DNA from: Candidatus Krumholzibacteriota bacterium
GTDB lineage: Bacteria > Krumholzibacteriota > Krumholzibacteriia > JAJRXK01
Assembly (NCBI GenBank): GCA_029262065.1
Contig: JAJDAC010000021.1
Coordinates: 1-64,000, forward strand
Length of the DNA: 64,000 nt
Direction of reading: 5' to 3'
A program made the position numbers and the translations under genes. Shown in pieces: positions 18,217 through 26,855 of the stretch (the stretch's first letter is position 1; every line of letters starts with the position of its first letter). The notes beneath the pieces are model-generated. The model searched no databases and was not told the origin of the DNA. It worked only from the letters and a program-made list of their open reading frames with translations.

Positions 18217-18978
18217 GTGAAAATCATCACGTTGGGAACTGGAACGTTGGTCCCTGAGGCCCAGCGGGCGTCGTCCGGCGTGGCGTTGCAATGTGGCGAC
18301 CAACATCTGCAACTGGATCTGGGCCGCGGCGTGGTTCAACGCATGGCCGACCAGGGGATCAATCCACTTGGTCTGGATACCATTGGCTTGAGTCATATCC
18401 ACCCCGACCACTGTTGCGATCTGGTGCCGTGGCTGTTCGCGCGTAACTATGTGGATCCGCCGGCATCGGCGTCTCCGTTGGTGCGTCTGTTCGGTCCGCC
18501 GGGCGTGTCCCAGTTGTGCGAGGATCTGGCGCGAACCTGGTCCTGGCTACGACCTCGCTTCGATTTCCAGGTCACCGAGTCCGACAACGGTACTTTTTCG
18601 TGGGGCGGGGGACAGGTAGAAATGGTATCGATGGCGCACGGCAGCTTGCCCAGTATCGGGTTCCGAGTCACCATGGGTTCGCAAGTTGTTGCCTATACGG
18701 GTGATACGGGACCTGGCGTGGGGCTCTTGAGTCTGGCCCGCGACGCCCATATCTTGATATCCGAGTGTTCGTACCCCGATTCCGAGGCGTCCGCCAAACA
18801 CATGTCGCCGACCGCTCTTGCTGATGCAGCCCAGCGGTGCAATGTGGAACATCTGGTGGTCACGCATCTCTACCCCCAAACGGACCCGGGCGAAGTAGAA
18901 CGAGTGATTCGAAGCAGGTTCACCGGTCGGGTGGATCTGGCGCACGACGGTCTGACATTGTACGCGGGAGACTCATAG
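18217..18978 (+). CDS. Metallo-beta-lactamase-fold hydrolase, ribonuclease Z-like
   Basis: 253 residues with the zinc motif H60-I-H62-P-D64-H65 in LSHIHPDHCCDLVPWLF, then YTGDTGPG, ISECSYPD and VTHLYP, which are the later metal ligands of the RNase Z/ElaC-like branch. The N-terminal strand KIITLGTGTLVPEAQRASSG also fits that branch. Whether it processes tRNA 3' ends or hydrolyses a small ester cannot be told from sequence; the long flexible arm of RNase Z is not evident. It starts with GTG 5 bases after the antiporter stop and shares one base with the next gene. Confidence 0.85.
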   Translation: MKIITLGTGTLVPEAQRASSGVALQCGDQHLQLDLGRGVVQRMADQGINPLGLDTIGLSHIHPDHCCDLVPWLFARNYVDPPASASPLVRLFGPPGVSQLCEDLARTWSWLRPRFDFQVTESDNGTFSWGGGQVEMVSMAHGSLPSIGFRVTMGSQVVAYTGDTGPGVGLLSLARDAHILISECSYPDSEASAKHMSPTALADAAQRCNVEHLVVTHLYPQTDPGEVERVIRSRFTGRVDLAHDGLTLYAGDS

Positions 18979-19154
18979 TGTTGTTCCTGACCGCCAAGGT
19001 GGTACAACTCATGGGCATCGCGACCACGGGCTTCGGGCTCTACGTGGGGCTGACCCGCGAACAGGCAATGGTGGAAGAGCTTCGGCTGCTGCTAGCCGGA
19101 TCAGCGATCTTCCTGGCCGGTTGGTTCCTGCAAAAACGAGGAGAATCAGTTTGA
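18978..19154 (+). CDS. Small two-helix membrane protein
   Basis: 58 residues beginning MLFLTAKVVQLMGI, with two hydrophobic helices (about 5-24 and 36-52) around a short charged loop (TREQAMVEEL) and a basic end (QKRGESV). The GTG overlaps the previous TAG by one base and has GGGAG seven bases upstream. The stop overlaps the TTG start of the lipoprotein gene. The tight overlaps on both sides make it very likely a real gene; the function is unknown. Confidence 0.72.
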   Translation: MLFLTAKVVQLMGIATTGFGLYVGLTREQAMVEELRLLLAGSAIFLAGWFLQKRGESV

Positions 19155-19942
19155 GCCACCTCTTTGGAACACGGTCGGGTAAACGATTGTGGGCAAGGCG
19201 AGCGCTGCTGCTGACGCTATGCCTTTCGATGGCCATGTCGGCTGGGTGCTCCCGCTACACGGTGAGATTCCTGTATCCCAAGGAACAGAACACGAACTTC
19301 TTCAACGATCGTCCGGCGCTGGCGCTGTTCGTGGCCGAGCCGGTCGATCTCCGGCCCAGTTCCGAACGACGGGGCAAGGGGCGGTTCCTGACCCTGCGTT
19401 TCCCGGCCGATGACAAACTGGACATGCCAGCGTCGCAGATCGTACAGCGGGCCCTCATGCAGGATCTGCTACAGACGCGTGTCGCCAGCCTGGTTTCCAA
19501 CCCCGACAACGCCGACTACGTGGTGTCGACCAAGCTCACCAGCATGACCACCAAACTGTCGCGGCCGGCTGGGGCCTGGTTCTTCCCCGTGGCCGCGGGC
19601 CTGGCGGCGGGCATGATTGCCGGCGCCAGCACCGATTTCAGCCATGGCTTCAAGTGGGGCCTGGCGGGCGCCTTCCTGGGCACCTTCATTCCCGCGCCGG
19701 CGAACACCGAGGCCACGGTGGAGGTCATGCTGGAGCTCCGTGATCGTGCCACCGACGAGATAGTGTGGTCGACCACCTGCGAGGGAACGTACGCCAAACG
19801 CATCCGGCTGGGGCTTACGGCCCGGGAAGACAAGAAGATCTCCGAGGAATTCCTGCCCAAGGCCCTGAAGCGGGCCAACGCCTGCGCGGTGGGGCAACTG
19901 TACTCGTTCTTCCAGGAGCAGGATCCCACCGTGGGACGGTAG
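19151..19942 (+). CDS. Hypothetical lipoprotein
   Basis: 263 residues from a TTG start (19151) with GAGGAG six bases upstream. The signal segment WARRALLLTLCLSMAMSAGC ends in a lipobox Cys. The mature protein has a DUF-like fold I do not recognise: a region on DRPALALFVAEPVDLRPSS, a middle part on ADYVVSTKLTSMTTKLSRPA, a glycine/alanine-rich hydrophobic hairpin (about residues 145-185, GLAAGMIAGAS), and a final part on EIVWSTTCEGTYAKR. The glycine-rich hairpin suggests membrane insertion or oligomerisation. It overlaps the small membrane protein gene by 4 bases. Confidence 0.8.
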   Translation: MSHLFGTRSGKRLWARRALLLTLCLSMAMSAGCSRYTVRFLYPKEQNTNFFNDRPALALFVAEPVDLRPSSERRGKGRFLTLRFPADDKLDMPASQIVQRALMQDLLQTRVASLVSNPDNADYVVSTKLTSMTTKLSRPAGAWFFPVAAGLAAGMIAGASTDFSHGFKWGLAGAFLGTFIPAPANTEATVEVMLELRDRATDEIVWSTTCEGTYAKRIRLGLTAREDKKISEEFLPKALKRANACAVGQLYSFFQEQDPTVGR

Positions 19943-19968
19943 GCGTCGGGTGTTGCAGGATCGGGGCT

Positions 19969-19998
19969 TTGCGAGTTTCATGGTAACTCACGTATTAC
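19969..19998 (+). promoter_or_regulatory. Putative sigma-70-type promoter of metH
   Basis: TTGCGA (19969-19974) and TATTAC (19993-19998) are separated by 18 bases and lie about 20 bases before the metH ATG. The prediction is by eye only. Confidence 0.45.
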
Positions 19999-20001
19999 CA
20001 T
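19980..20001. promoter_or_regulatory. Dyad (operator-like) over the metH promoter
   Basis: ATGGTAA at 19980-19986 is the exact reverse complement of TTACCAT at 19995-20001, with an 8-base spacer. The right arm covers the putative -10 box, which is where a repressor of metH would be expected to bind. No protein is identified. Confidence 0.4.
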
Positions 20002-20019
20002 CGACTCGCCGGAGCTCCA

Positions 20020-23000
20020 ATGACCCACCGCCCAGCCATTGATCCCCAGCGTATTGCTCAGCTCGAGCAAGCGCTCACGGAACGCATTCTGGTCATCGAC
20101 GGTGCCATGGGCACCGCGATCCAGGACCGTGATCTCGCGCCCGACGACTTCGGCGGAGCCGACCTGGACGGTTGCAATGAGGTCCTGGTTCGCACGCGCC
20201 CCGATGTGTTGCTGGACATTCACCGGGCCTATCTCGAGGCCGGCGCCGACATTCTGGAAACCGATACGTTCGGCGGCACCCCTCTGGTGCTGGCCGAGTA
20301 CGGACTCGAGGCAGAAGCCCACGAGCTGAACCGCCTGGCCGCCGAGTTGGCGCGCCAGGCCGTGGCGGAGTGGACGGGTGGCCCCAAATGGGTAGCCGGT
20401 TCCATGGGCCCTACCACGAAGGCCATATCGGTAACGGGCGGCGTCACGTTTCCCGAGTTGGTGGATCACTTTCGCGTCCAGGCGGCGGGACTGCTGACCG
20501 GCGGCGTCGATCTGCTTCTGGTGGAGACGCAGCAGGACACGCGCAACGTGAAGGCCGCCGTACTGGGCATCCAACGCGCCTTCCAGGAACTCAGCGTCCG
20601 CGTGCCGCTCATGGTCTCGGGCACCATCGAGCCCACCGGTACCATGCTGGCGGGGCAGACCGCCGAAGCGCTCGCGGTGAGCCTGCGACATCTGGATCTA
20701 CTTTCCATTGGCCTGAACTGCGCCACGGGCCCCGAGTTCATGACCGATTCCATTCGCTCGTTGGCCGGTTTGGCGCAGACGCGTTTGTCGTGCGTACCCA
20801 ACGCCGGACTACCCGATGAAGATGGCAACTACCAGGAAGGGCCGCAGGCCATTGCCTCGGTGCTCGAACGATTCGTCGATGCTGGATGGTTGAACATCGT
20901 GGGCGGTTGTTGTGGTACCACGCCCGCGCACATCGAAGCACTGGCCACCATGGTCAAAGGCAAGACGCCGCGGCGACCCGAGGACAATCAGCGTGCGTTG
21001 TACAGTGGCATCGACCTGGTCGAGTCAACCGATGACAATCGCCCGCTGCTGGTGGGCGAGCGTACCAACGTAATTGGCTCGCGAAAGTTCAAGCGCCTCA
21101 TTCGCGAAGAGAAGTTCGAAGAGGCCAGCGAGATCGCGCGGTTGCAGGTCAAGAACAGCGCGCAGATTCTCGACGTGTGCCTGGCCGATCCCGACCGCGA
21201 AGAAATGGCCGACATGGAGGCGTTTCTCGAGCAGGTCATTCGCAAGATCAAGATTCCGCTCATGATCGACAGCACCGATGCCGAGGTGATTGAGCGTTCG
21301 CTGACCTACAGTCAGGGCAAGGCGATCATCAACTCGATCAACCTGGAAGACGGCGAGGAGCGGTTCGAGCTGGTAGTGCCCATTGCCCTGCGCTACGGCG
21401 CGGCGTTGGTGGTGGGAACCATCGACGAGGATCCTGAGTCGGGTATGGCCGTCACGCGTGAGCGCAAGCTGGAAGTGGCCGAGCGCAGCTACGAGTTGCT
21501 CACGCAGAAATACGGTGTGAAAGCCGAAGACATCATCTGGGATCCGCTGACATTTCCCTGCGCCACGGGCGATCAGAACTACGTGGGCAGCGCGGTGGAA
21601 ACCATCGAGGGAATACGACTCATCAAAGATCGGTACCCCGAGACCAGGACAATCCTGGGCGTGAGCAACGTGAGTTTCGGACTTCCGCCCGCCGGGCGCG
21701 AAGTGCTGAACGCAGTGTTTCTGTATCACTGCACCAAGGCCGGCCTCGACATGGCCATCGTCAACACCGAAAAACTGGAGCGCTACGCCAGTATTCCCGA
21801 CGAAGAGCGTCAGCTGGCCGAGAACCTTCTTTGGAACCGCGGCGAAGATCCCATCGCCGAGTTCGCCGCGCACTTCCGCGGCCGTTCCTCGCGGTCGCAC
21901 AAGCCGGCCAGCGAGCTGTCGCTCGACGAGCGACTCCAGATGTACATCATCGAAGGCACCAAAGAGGGCCTGGTGGAAGATCTGGAACTCAAACGGGCCG
22001 ACACCATTCCGCTGGATATCATCAATGGCCCACTCATGGTTGGCATGGCCGAAGTAGGCCGTCTGTTCAATGGCAACGAGTTGATCGTGGCCGAAGTGTT
22101 GCAAAGCGCCGAGGCCATGAAGGCCGCGGTCGCGCACCTGGAACAGTACATGGAGAAGAGCGAAAGCAGTTCCAAGGGCAAAGTGGTACTGGCCACGGTG
22201 AAGGGTGATGTGCACGACATCGGTAAGAACCTCGTGGACATCATTCTTACCAACAACGGCTACAACGTCATCAACCTGGGTATCAAGATTCCCTCGCAGA
22301 TCCTGCTGCAGGCGGTGCGCGACCACCAACCCGACGCGCTGGGTCTCAGCGGGCTTTTGGTGAAGAGCGCGCAGCAGATGGTGCTGACCGCGACCGATCT
22401 GAAAGAAGCCGGAGTGTCGTTGCCGCTGTTGGTCGGTGGCGCCGCGCTTTCTTCCAACTTCACGCGCCGCAAGATCGCTCCTGCGTACGAAGCGCCGACC
22501 ATCTACGCCAGGGACGCCATGGACGGCCTGGATCTGCTGAACCGGATCATGCGCGATGGCGGCGAAGAGGTGGCCGGTGGCCAACAGGCCGACTTTTCGG
22601 GCAAGGCGCCGTCGACGCCGGCGAAGGACCTGGCGCCGGAGACCCACGTCCGTAGTTCGTTGGTGAGCACCGATGTGAAGATACCTAGCGTGCCGGACAC
22701 GGCCCGCCACGCACTCGACGTCGAGGACCTGGACGAAGTGTGGAGCTACGTGAATCCGCAGATGCTCTACGGCAAGCACATGGGGTTCCGGGGCAACGCG
22801 ATGCGCGCCCTGGAGCGCGGCGACGAGAAGATGGTGAAGCTTCAGGCCCAGATCGAAGCCATCAAGGAAGAGTGTCGAGCGGGACTCATGAAAATCCGGT
22901 GCGCCTGGCAGTGGTTTCCGGTGCGGTCCACGGGGAACGAGATATCGTTCCTGGATCCGCAAAGCGGTGAGGTTGCGGCGACCGTCCAGTTTCCCCGGCA

Positions 23001-23499
23001 ACGACGCGAAGATGGACTGTGTCTCTCAGACTATGTAGTGAACGGCGCGGATGGCAAACCCGACCACGTGGCACTGTTCGTGACCACGGCCGGCCAGGGA
23101 ATCTCCGCGCGAGCGGCGCAGGCGCGCGACGCGGGTGAGTACGTGTTGAGTCATGGTCTGCAAGCGTTGGCGCTGGAATCGGCCGAGGCGGCCGCGGAGT
23201 GGCTGCATACGAAACTCCGGGCTGACTGGGGCTTCGCCGACCCGTCGGGGACCACCACCAAAGATGTGATCCAGGCGCGCTACCGTGGCCGTAGATATAG
23301 CTTCGGCTACCCTGCCTGTCCCGATCTGGCCGGTCAGGAACACCTGTTCCGTTTGCTGCAGCCCGCCGACATTGGCGTCGACCTGACCGAAGGGTATATG
23401 ATGGATCCCGAAGCCAGTGTGTCCGCGCTGGTGTTCCACCATCCCGATGCGACCTACTACTCGGTGGGATCCCGGGAGGGAGAAGAGGCGAGCGTCTAG
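20020..23499 (+). CDS. metH: Cobalamin-dependent methionine synthase
   Basis: 1159 residues. It transfers the methyl group of 5-methyltetrahydrofolate through methylcobalamin to homocysteine. Four modules appear in order: the homocysteine domain (residues about 1-320) with zinc ligands C234, C297 and C298 (GLNCATG, VGGCCGTTPAHI); the pterin-binding domain (about 340-620, VGERTNVIGSRKF); the cobalamin domain (about 640-880) with D730-V-H732-D-I-G, whose His coordinates cobalt; and the AdoMet reactivation domain (about 900-1159, RRYSFGYPACPD). Slightly shorter than E. coli MetH (1227). No cobalamin riboswitch fits in the 77-base upstream gap. Confidence 0.97.
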   Translation: MTHRPAIDPQRIAQLEQALTERILVIDGAMGTAIQDRDLAPDDFGGADLDGCNEVLVRTRPDVLLDIHRAYLEAGADILETDTFGGTPLVLAEYGLEAEAHELNRLAAELARQAVAEWTGGPKWVAGSMGPTTKAISVTGGVTFPELVDHFRVQAAGLLTGGVDLLLVETQQDTRNVKAAVLGIQRAFQELSVRVPLMVSGTIEPTGTMLAGQTAEALAVSLRHLDLLSIGLNCATGPEFMTDSIRSLAGLAQTRLSCVPNAGLPDEDGNYQEGPQAIASVLERFVDAGWLNIVGGCCGTTPAHIEALATMVKGKTPRRPEDNQRALYSGIDLVESTDDNRPLLVGERTNVIGSRKFKRLIREEKFEEASEIARLQVKNSAQILDVCLADPDREEMADMEAFLEQVIRKIKIPLMIDSTDAEVIERSLTYSQGKAIINSINLEDGEERFELVVPIALRYGAALVVGTIDEDPESGMAVTRERKLEVAERSYELLTQKYGVKAEDIIWDPLTFPCATGDQNYVGSAVETIEGIRLIKDRYPETRTILGVSNVSFGLPPAGREVLNAVFLYHCTKAGLDMAIVNTEKLERYASIPDEERQLAENLLWNRGEDPIAEFAAHFRGRSSRSHKPASELSLDERLQMYIIEGTKEGLVEDLELKRADTIPLDIINGPLMVGMAEVGRLFNGNELIVAEVLQSAEAMKAAVAHLEQYMEKSESSSKGKVVLATVKGDVHDIGKNLVDIILTNNGYNVINLGIKIPSQILLQAVRDHQPDALGLSGLLVKSAQQMVLTATDLKEAGVSLPLLVGGAALSSNFTRRKIAPAYEAPTIYARDAMDGLDLLNRIMRDGGEEVAGGQQADFSGKAPSTPAKDLAPETHVRSSLVSTDVKIPSVPDTARHALDVEDLDEVWSYVNPQMLYGKHMGFRGNAMRALERGDEKMVKLQAQIEAIKEECRAGLMKIRCAWQWFPVRSTGNEISFLDPQSGEVAATVQFPRQRREDGLCLSDYVVNGADGKPDHVALFVTTAGQGISARAAQARDAGEYVLSHGLQALALESAEAAAEWLHTKLRADWGFADPSGTTTKDVIQARYRGRRYSFGYPACPDLAGQEHLFRLLQPADIGVDLTEGYMMDPEASVSALVFHHPDATYYSVGSREGEEASV

Positions 23500-23537
23500 T
23501 TCCGACTCTCGGCTCAGTCCCATCAGGAGGTTCGTCC

Positions 23538-25082
23538 ATGGTCGCCCGCACGGTCTTGTTCCTCGCGCTCGTTCATTTCAGCCTACTGACCGCGGCCAAC
23601 GCGTTGGCCCAGCCCGAACCCATTGCGCAGTGGGGTACCGCCGGTTCCGGCGATGGCGAGTTCAGTGGGCCCACGCGCGTCGCCGCCGACCCGTACGGCG
23701 GCCCCGTATGGGTGTGCGACACCGGGAATCATCGGGTACAGAAGTTCGACTCCGACGGAAACTTCCAGATGGTCCTGGGGTCGCAGGGTTCCGGTCCGGG
23801 TCAGTTCGAGTCGCCCTCAGGTGTGGGCACGGACGGCTTCGGCAACGTCTACGTGGCCGACACCGGCAACCATCGCATCCAGAAGTTCGATGCACTCGGT
23901 CAGTTCCTGACGCAATGGGGTGGCCAGGGTACCGGCGACGGTTTCTTCGAGTCACCCCAGGGTGTAGCCGCGGTTCCGTTCTCGGGCGAAGTGTACGTGG
24001 CCGACACGGGAAACCACCGCGTACAGGTGTTCAGTGCCACGGGCGTGCACCAGCTCACGCTGGGCAGCTTCGGTACGGTACCCGGCCACTTCGTGTCACC
24101 CGAGGATGTGGCCGCCTACTTCGACGAGGTGTTCGTTGTCGATACGGGTAACGACCGGGTGCAGAAGGTGGCGGGATTCCTGCCCGGATTGGTTTTCGGT
24201 AGCTCGGGTTCGGGCGCCGGTCAGTTTTCTGGCCCGCGCGGCATCGGCGTAGACTGCGACGGCAGCGTACTGGTGGCGGACACGGGCAATCATCGCGTGC
24301 AACGATTCGATACGGCTGGTGGGTTCATCGAAGAGCTCGGTGGGTTCGGCAGCGCGATCGGGCAATTCGATGGGCCGGTCGACGTGAGCGGTGCGGTTTC
24401 GTTGGCCGTGCCGCGAATGGACACACCGGCCGAAGCGCGGCCTGAGGCAAGCGCCGATTCCAAGATCATCCAGACTCCGGATTGGTACGTCGTGGACACC
24501 GGCAACTCACGCGTTCAGAGCTTCGATGTGTACTGTTTGTGCGGTGGAATCATCGGCATTCCCGACCCCGGAAGAAGCTACGCTACTACCCCGGGTGGAT
24601 CCCTATTCATAAAGCCGGACGGAGCGGGTCCGACTTTGGCTAGCATAGGCAGCGTGGTCGAAGTTTATGTCCTGGACCCGTGCGAAGCTGGCATTCCGGG
24701 CTACCCGTTCCAGGACATCTGGCTCGGGCACGCCGGCGGCGCCGACGTGTCCTTGTGCCAAGGTGGCTCGGTGGCCGACGGCAATACCAACGTCGACGGA
24801 TTCACCACCATCAGCGGCGCGATTGCCGGCGGTGGATCCACCCAGGTTGGAATGCAGGTCTACCTGGCCGGCGTTCAGATCCCAAGTCCAACACTGCCGA
24901 TCCTGGTGAACAGTCCCGACGCCGACGGTGATCTCGACGTGGACCTGGCCGATGTCGGACTGTTCGCGGCTTGGTTCTTCAACGGAAGCTACGACTTTGC
25001 CGGCGACTTCACGCACGACGGCACCGAGAACCTGGCCGACGTGGCGGTGCTGGCGAACGCAATGGGCGCGACCTGCCCCTGA
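23538..25082 (+). CDS. Secreted NHL-repeat protein with dockerin-like C-terminus
   Basis: 514 residues with a signal peptide (ending ANALAQ). Residues about 30-340 contain six NHL repeats, each with a VADTGNHRVQKFD-type core, predicting a beta-propeller. A second domain (about 355-455) contains a probable disulfide-linked loop. The last 57 residues form two Asp-rich EF-hand/dockerin-like repeats (NSPDADGDLDVDLADVGLF and FTHDGTENLADVAVLANA). NHL propellers bind proteins, RNA or carbohydrate; the dockerin-like tail may bind calcium or a partner. It starts at ATG 23538 with AGGAGG upstream, 38 bases after metH. Confidence 0.85.
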   Translation: MVARTVLFLALVHFSLLTAANALAQPEPIAQWGTAGSGDGEFSGPTRVAADPYGGPVWVCDTGNHRVQKFDSDGNFQMVLGSQGSGPGQFESPSGVGTDGFGNVYVADTGNHRIQKFDALGQFLTQWGGQGTGDGFFESPQGVAAVPFSGEVYVADTGNHRVQVFSATGVHQLTLGSFGTVPGHFVSPEDVAAYFDEVFVVDTGNDRVQKVAGFLPGLVFGSSGSGAGQFSGPRGIGVDCDGSVLVADTGNHRVQRFDTAGGFIEELGGFGSAIGQFDGPVDVSGAVSLAVPRMDTPAEARPEASADSKIIQTPDWYVVDTGNSRVQSFDVYCLCGGIIGIPDPGRSYATTPGGSLFIKPDGAGPTLASIGSVVEVYVLDPCEAGIPGYPFQDIWLGHAGGADVSLCQGGSVADGNTNVDGFTTISGAIAGGGSTQVGMQVYLAGVQIPSPTLPILVNSPDADGDLDVDLADVGLFAAWFFNGSYDFAGDFTHDGTENLADVAVLANAMGATCP

Positions 25083-25107
25083 GCTGGCCCGGAACGATCC
25101 GCCGAAG

Positions 25108-25920
25108 TCAGAGGTTGGGCGCTGGATTCCTTCGCTGACGTACTGCCTCGAACAATAGCACCGCGGCCGATACCGATACGTTGAGCGAATCCGCGTGACC
25201 GGCCATGGGGATCCCCACCGGGTTCTCCGACCTCCAGGCATCGGTCAATCCGTCGTGTTCCGCTCCCAGAACCATGGCGCAACTGTGTCGGTAGTCGTGG
25301 TCGGCGTAGCTTCTGGCTGCCCCGACCACGGCGCTCACCGCGGCAACACTGCGGGTCGCGAACAATCGTTTGGCCTCGACCGACGTTCCCACGAATACAG
25401 GCACCGTGAAGATGGTCCCCAGACTCGCTCGCACCGCGTTCGGGTTCGTCGCATCCACCGCCGCGTCGCAGAGAATCACGGCGGTCACGCCGGCCGCGTC
25501 GGCCGTGCGTAGAATCGCGCCCAGGTTGCCGGGTTTTTCCAGCCCTTCGAGCACCAGGTAGAGCGCGTTGTCAGCCGCGGGTAGTTCAGCCAACGGCCGT
25601 GGCTGCCAGGCAATGGTAGCGCAGATTCCCTCGTCGCGATCGCCGTACCGGATCTTCTCGTAGACCTCGTCGGATACCGCTTGCAGTTTGGTTCCCCGCG
25701 CGGCCGCACGCATAATGAGTTCGCCCACGCTTGGCTTGCCCTGTGCCGACTCGACGTGATAGATGCAAGAGGGTACCAGCCGTGCATCGAGCGCCCGCTG
25801 CAGCTCGATGACGCCGTCGATGCGCGTCAGACCCAGTTCCTTGCGGGCACGCGCCTGACGCAACCGCACCAGCTCCTTCACGCGCGCGTTCGTCAGGCTG
25901 CGAATGGTCTCTTCGCTCAT
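25108..25920 (-). CDS. TrmH/SpoU-family RNA methyltransferase
   Basis: 270 residues of the alpha/beta-knot (SPOUT) 2'-O-methyltransferase family. The three family motifs are present: LEGLEKPGNLGAILRTADAA (motif 1), VLGAEHDGLTD (motif 2) and IPMAGHADSLNVSVSAAVLL (motif 3). An N-terminal region (residues about 1-95) resembles the substrate-binding domain of 23S rRNA and tRNA members. The target nucleotide is unknown. Its ATG overlaps the stop of the upstream methyltransferase gene (ATGA), so they are co-translated. Confidence 0.92.
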   Translation of the reverse strand: MSEETIRSLTNARVKELVRLRQARARKELGLTRIDGVIELQRALDARLVPSCIYHVESAQGKPSVGELIMRAAARGTKLQAVSDEVYEKIRYGDRDEGICATIAWQPRPLAELPAADNALYLVLEGLEKPGNLGAILRTADAAGVTAVILCDAAVDATNPNAVRASLGTIFTVPVFVGTSVEAKRLFATRSVAAVSAVVGAARSYADHDYRHSCAMVLGAEHDGLTDAWRSENPVGIPMAGHADSLNVSVSAAVLLFEAVRQRRNPAPNL

Positions 25921-26855
25921 GGCAGCGTATCGAGTTCGGGGCCCGAACCGTCGGCCCACCACGCGGCCCAATTGCCGCTGGGTAGAAGTGGGCCGTCGTG
26001 TTCGGGGGTGATCCACATTTCGCCGCAGTCGGTGGATCCGGCGCGACGGCCGATGGTGTCCAGTACGAGTTGTCGCAGGGCCAGTCCCGATACCCCCGGT
26101 GTATGCGCCGAAAGGAGGAAGAACGACGCCTTGTCGCTGAGCAACTCGCCGCAGGCTTCCAACAGCGGTAACAGGTCACGCTCGAACTTCCAGACCTCAC
26201 CCTTGTTACCGCGGCCAAAGCTGGGCGGATCCAGAATGATCGCGTCGTAGGCACGTTCGCGCTTCACCTCGCGCCGCACGAACTTGCCGGCGTCGTCGAC
26301 GATCCATCGAATTGGGGCATCGGTCAGATCGCACAAATCGGCGTTCTCACGCGCCCATTGCACGATGCCGCGGGATGCGTCGCAGTGCGTCACGCGGGCC
26401 TTGCCCTGGGCGGCCGCCAGCGTGCTGCCACCCGTATAGGCAAACAAGTTGAGTACTTCGAGCGTACGCACCGAACACTGGTGGCGGATCCAGCGCCAGA
26501 ACGGAATCTGTTCGGCGAATAATCCCACGTGTCCGAAACCCGTGGGCTTGGTCAGCAGCTTCAGGCCGCCGGTTTCGATCGTCCACGACTCGGCGAGGCG
26601 ATCGCGCACGGTCCAGTCGCCGCCACCACTTCGATCGCGGTGGTAGGTGGCCACGGCTTCGTGCCAGATATTCGTGGGTAGTCGTTGCGGCCAGATGGCC
26701 GCCGCGGCCGGACGCTCCAGGACCACGCGACCGAAGCGTTCCAGCTTCGAGAACTGCCCCGAGTCGATGAGCGCGTAGTCTCCGTAGGTGGCCGGCGACG
26801 ACGCGGAGGAGCCCAGGGTTGAATCTGGCGTTGAATCGGGCGTTGGGTCAGGCAT
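25917..26855 (-). CDS. Class I SAM-dependent methyltransferase, RlmI/YccW-like
   Basis: 312 residues with the SAM-binding motif VLNLFAYTGGSTLAAA and catalytic-type motif YDAIILDPPSFGRG, as in the PF10672/RlmI-like rRNA cytosine methyltransferases. The PUA domain of RlmI is absent; the N-terminus instead has a short repeated PDSTPDST stretch whose DNA is a near-tandem duplication. Probable role: rRNA base methylation, with the target not assignable. It overlaps lgt at its 5' end and the TrmH-type gene at its 3' end. Confidence 0.86.
   Translation of the reverse strand: MPDPTPDSTPDSTLGSSASSPATYGDYALIDSGQFSKLERFGRVVLERPAAAAIWPQRLPTNIWHEAVATYHRDRSGGGDWTVRDRLAESWTIETGGLKLLTKPTGFGHVGLFAEQIPFWRWIRHQCSVRTLEVLNLFAYTGGSTLAAAQGKARVTHCDASRGIVQWARENADLCDLTDAPIRWIVDDAGKFVRREVKRERAYDAIILDPPSFGRGNKGEVWKFERDLLPLLEACGELLSDKASFFLLSAHTPGVSGLALRQLVLDTIGRRAGSTDCGEMWITPEHDGPLLPSGNWAAWWADGSGPELDTLP

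Noticed and set aside
19943-20019. Cobalamin or SAM riboswitch before metH
   Set aside because: Only 77 bases are available and no B12-box or SAM-box core was found; the dyad and promoter explain the region better.
21025-23001. Long open frame antisense to metH (658 codons)
   Set aside because: Shadow of the strong codon bias in metH; it has no plausible start signal or family features, and metH is unmistakable.
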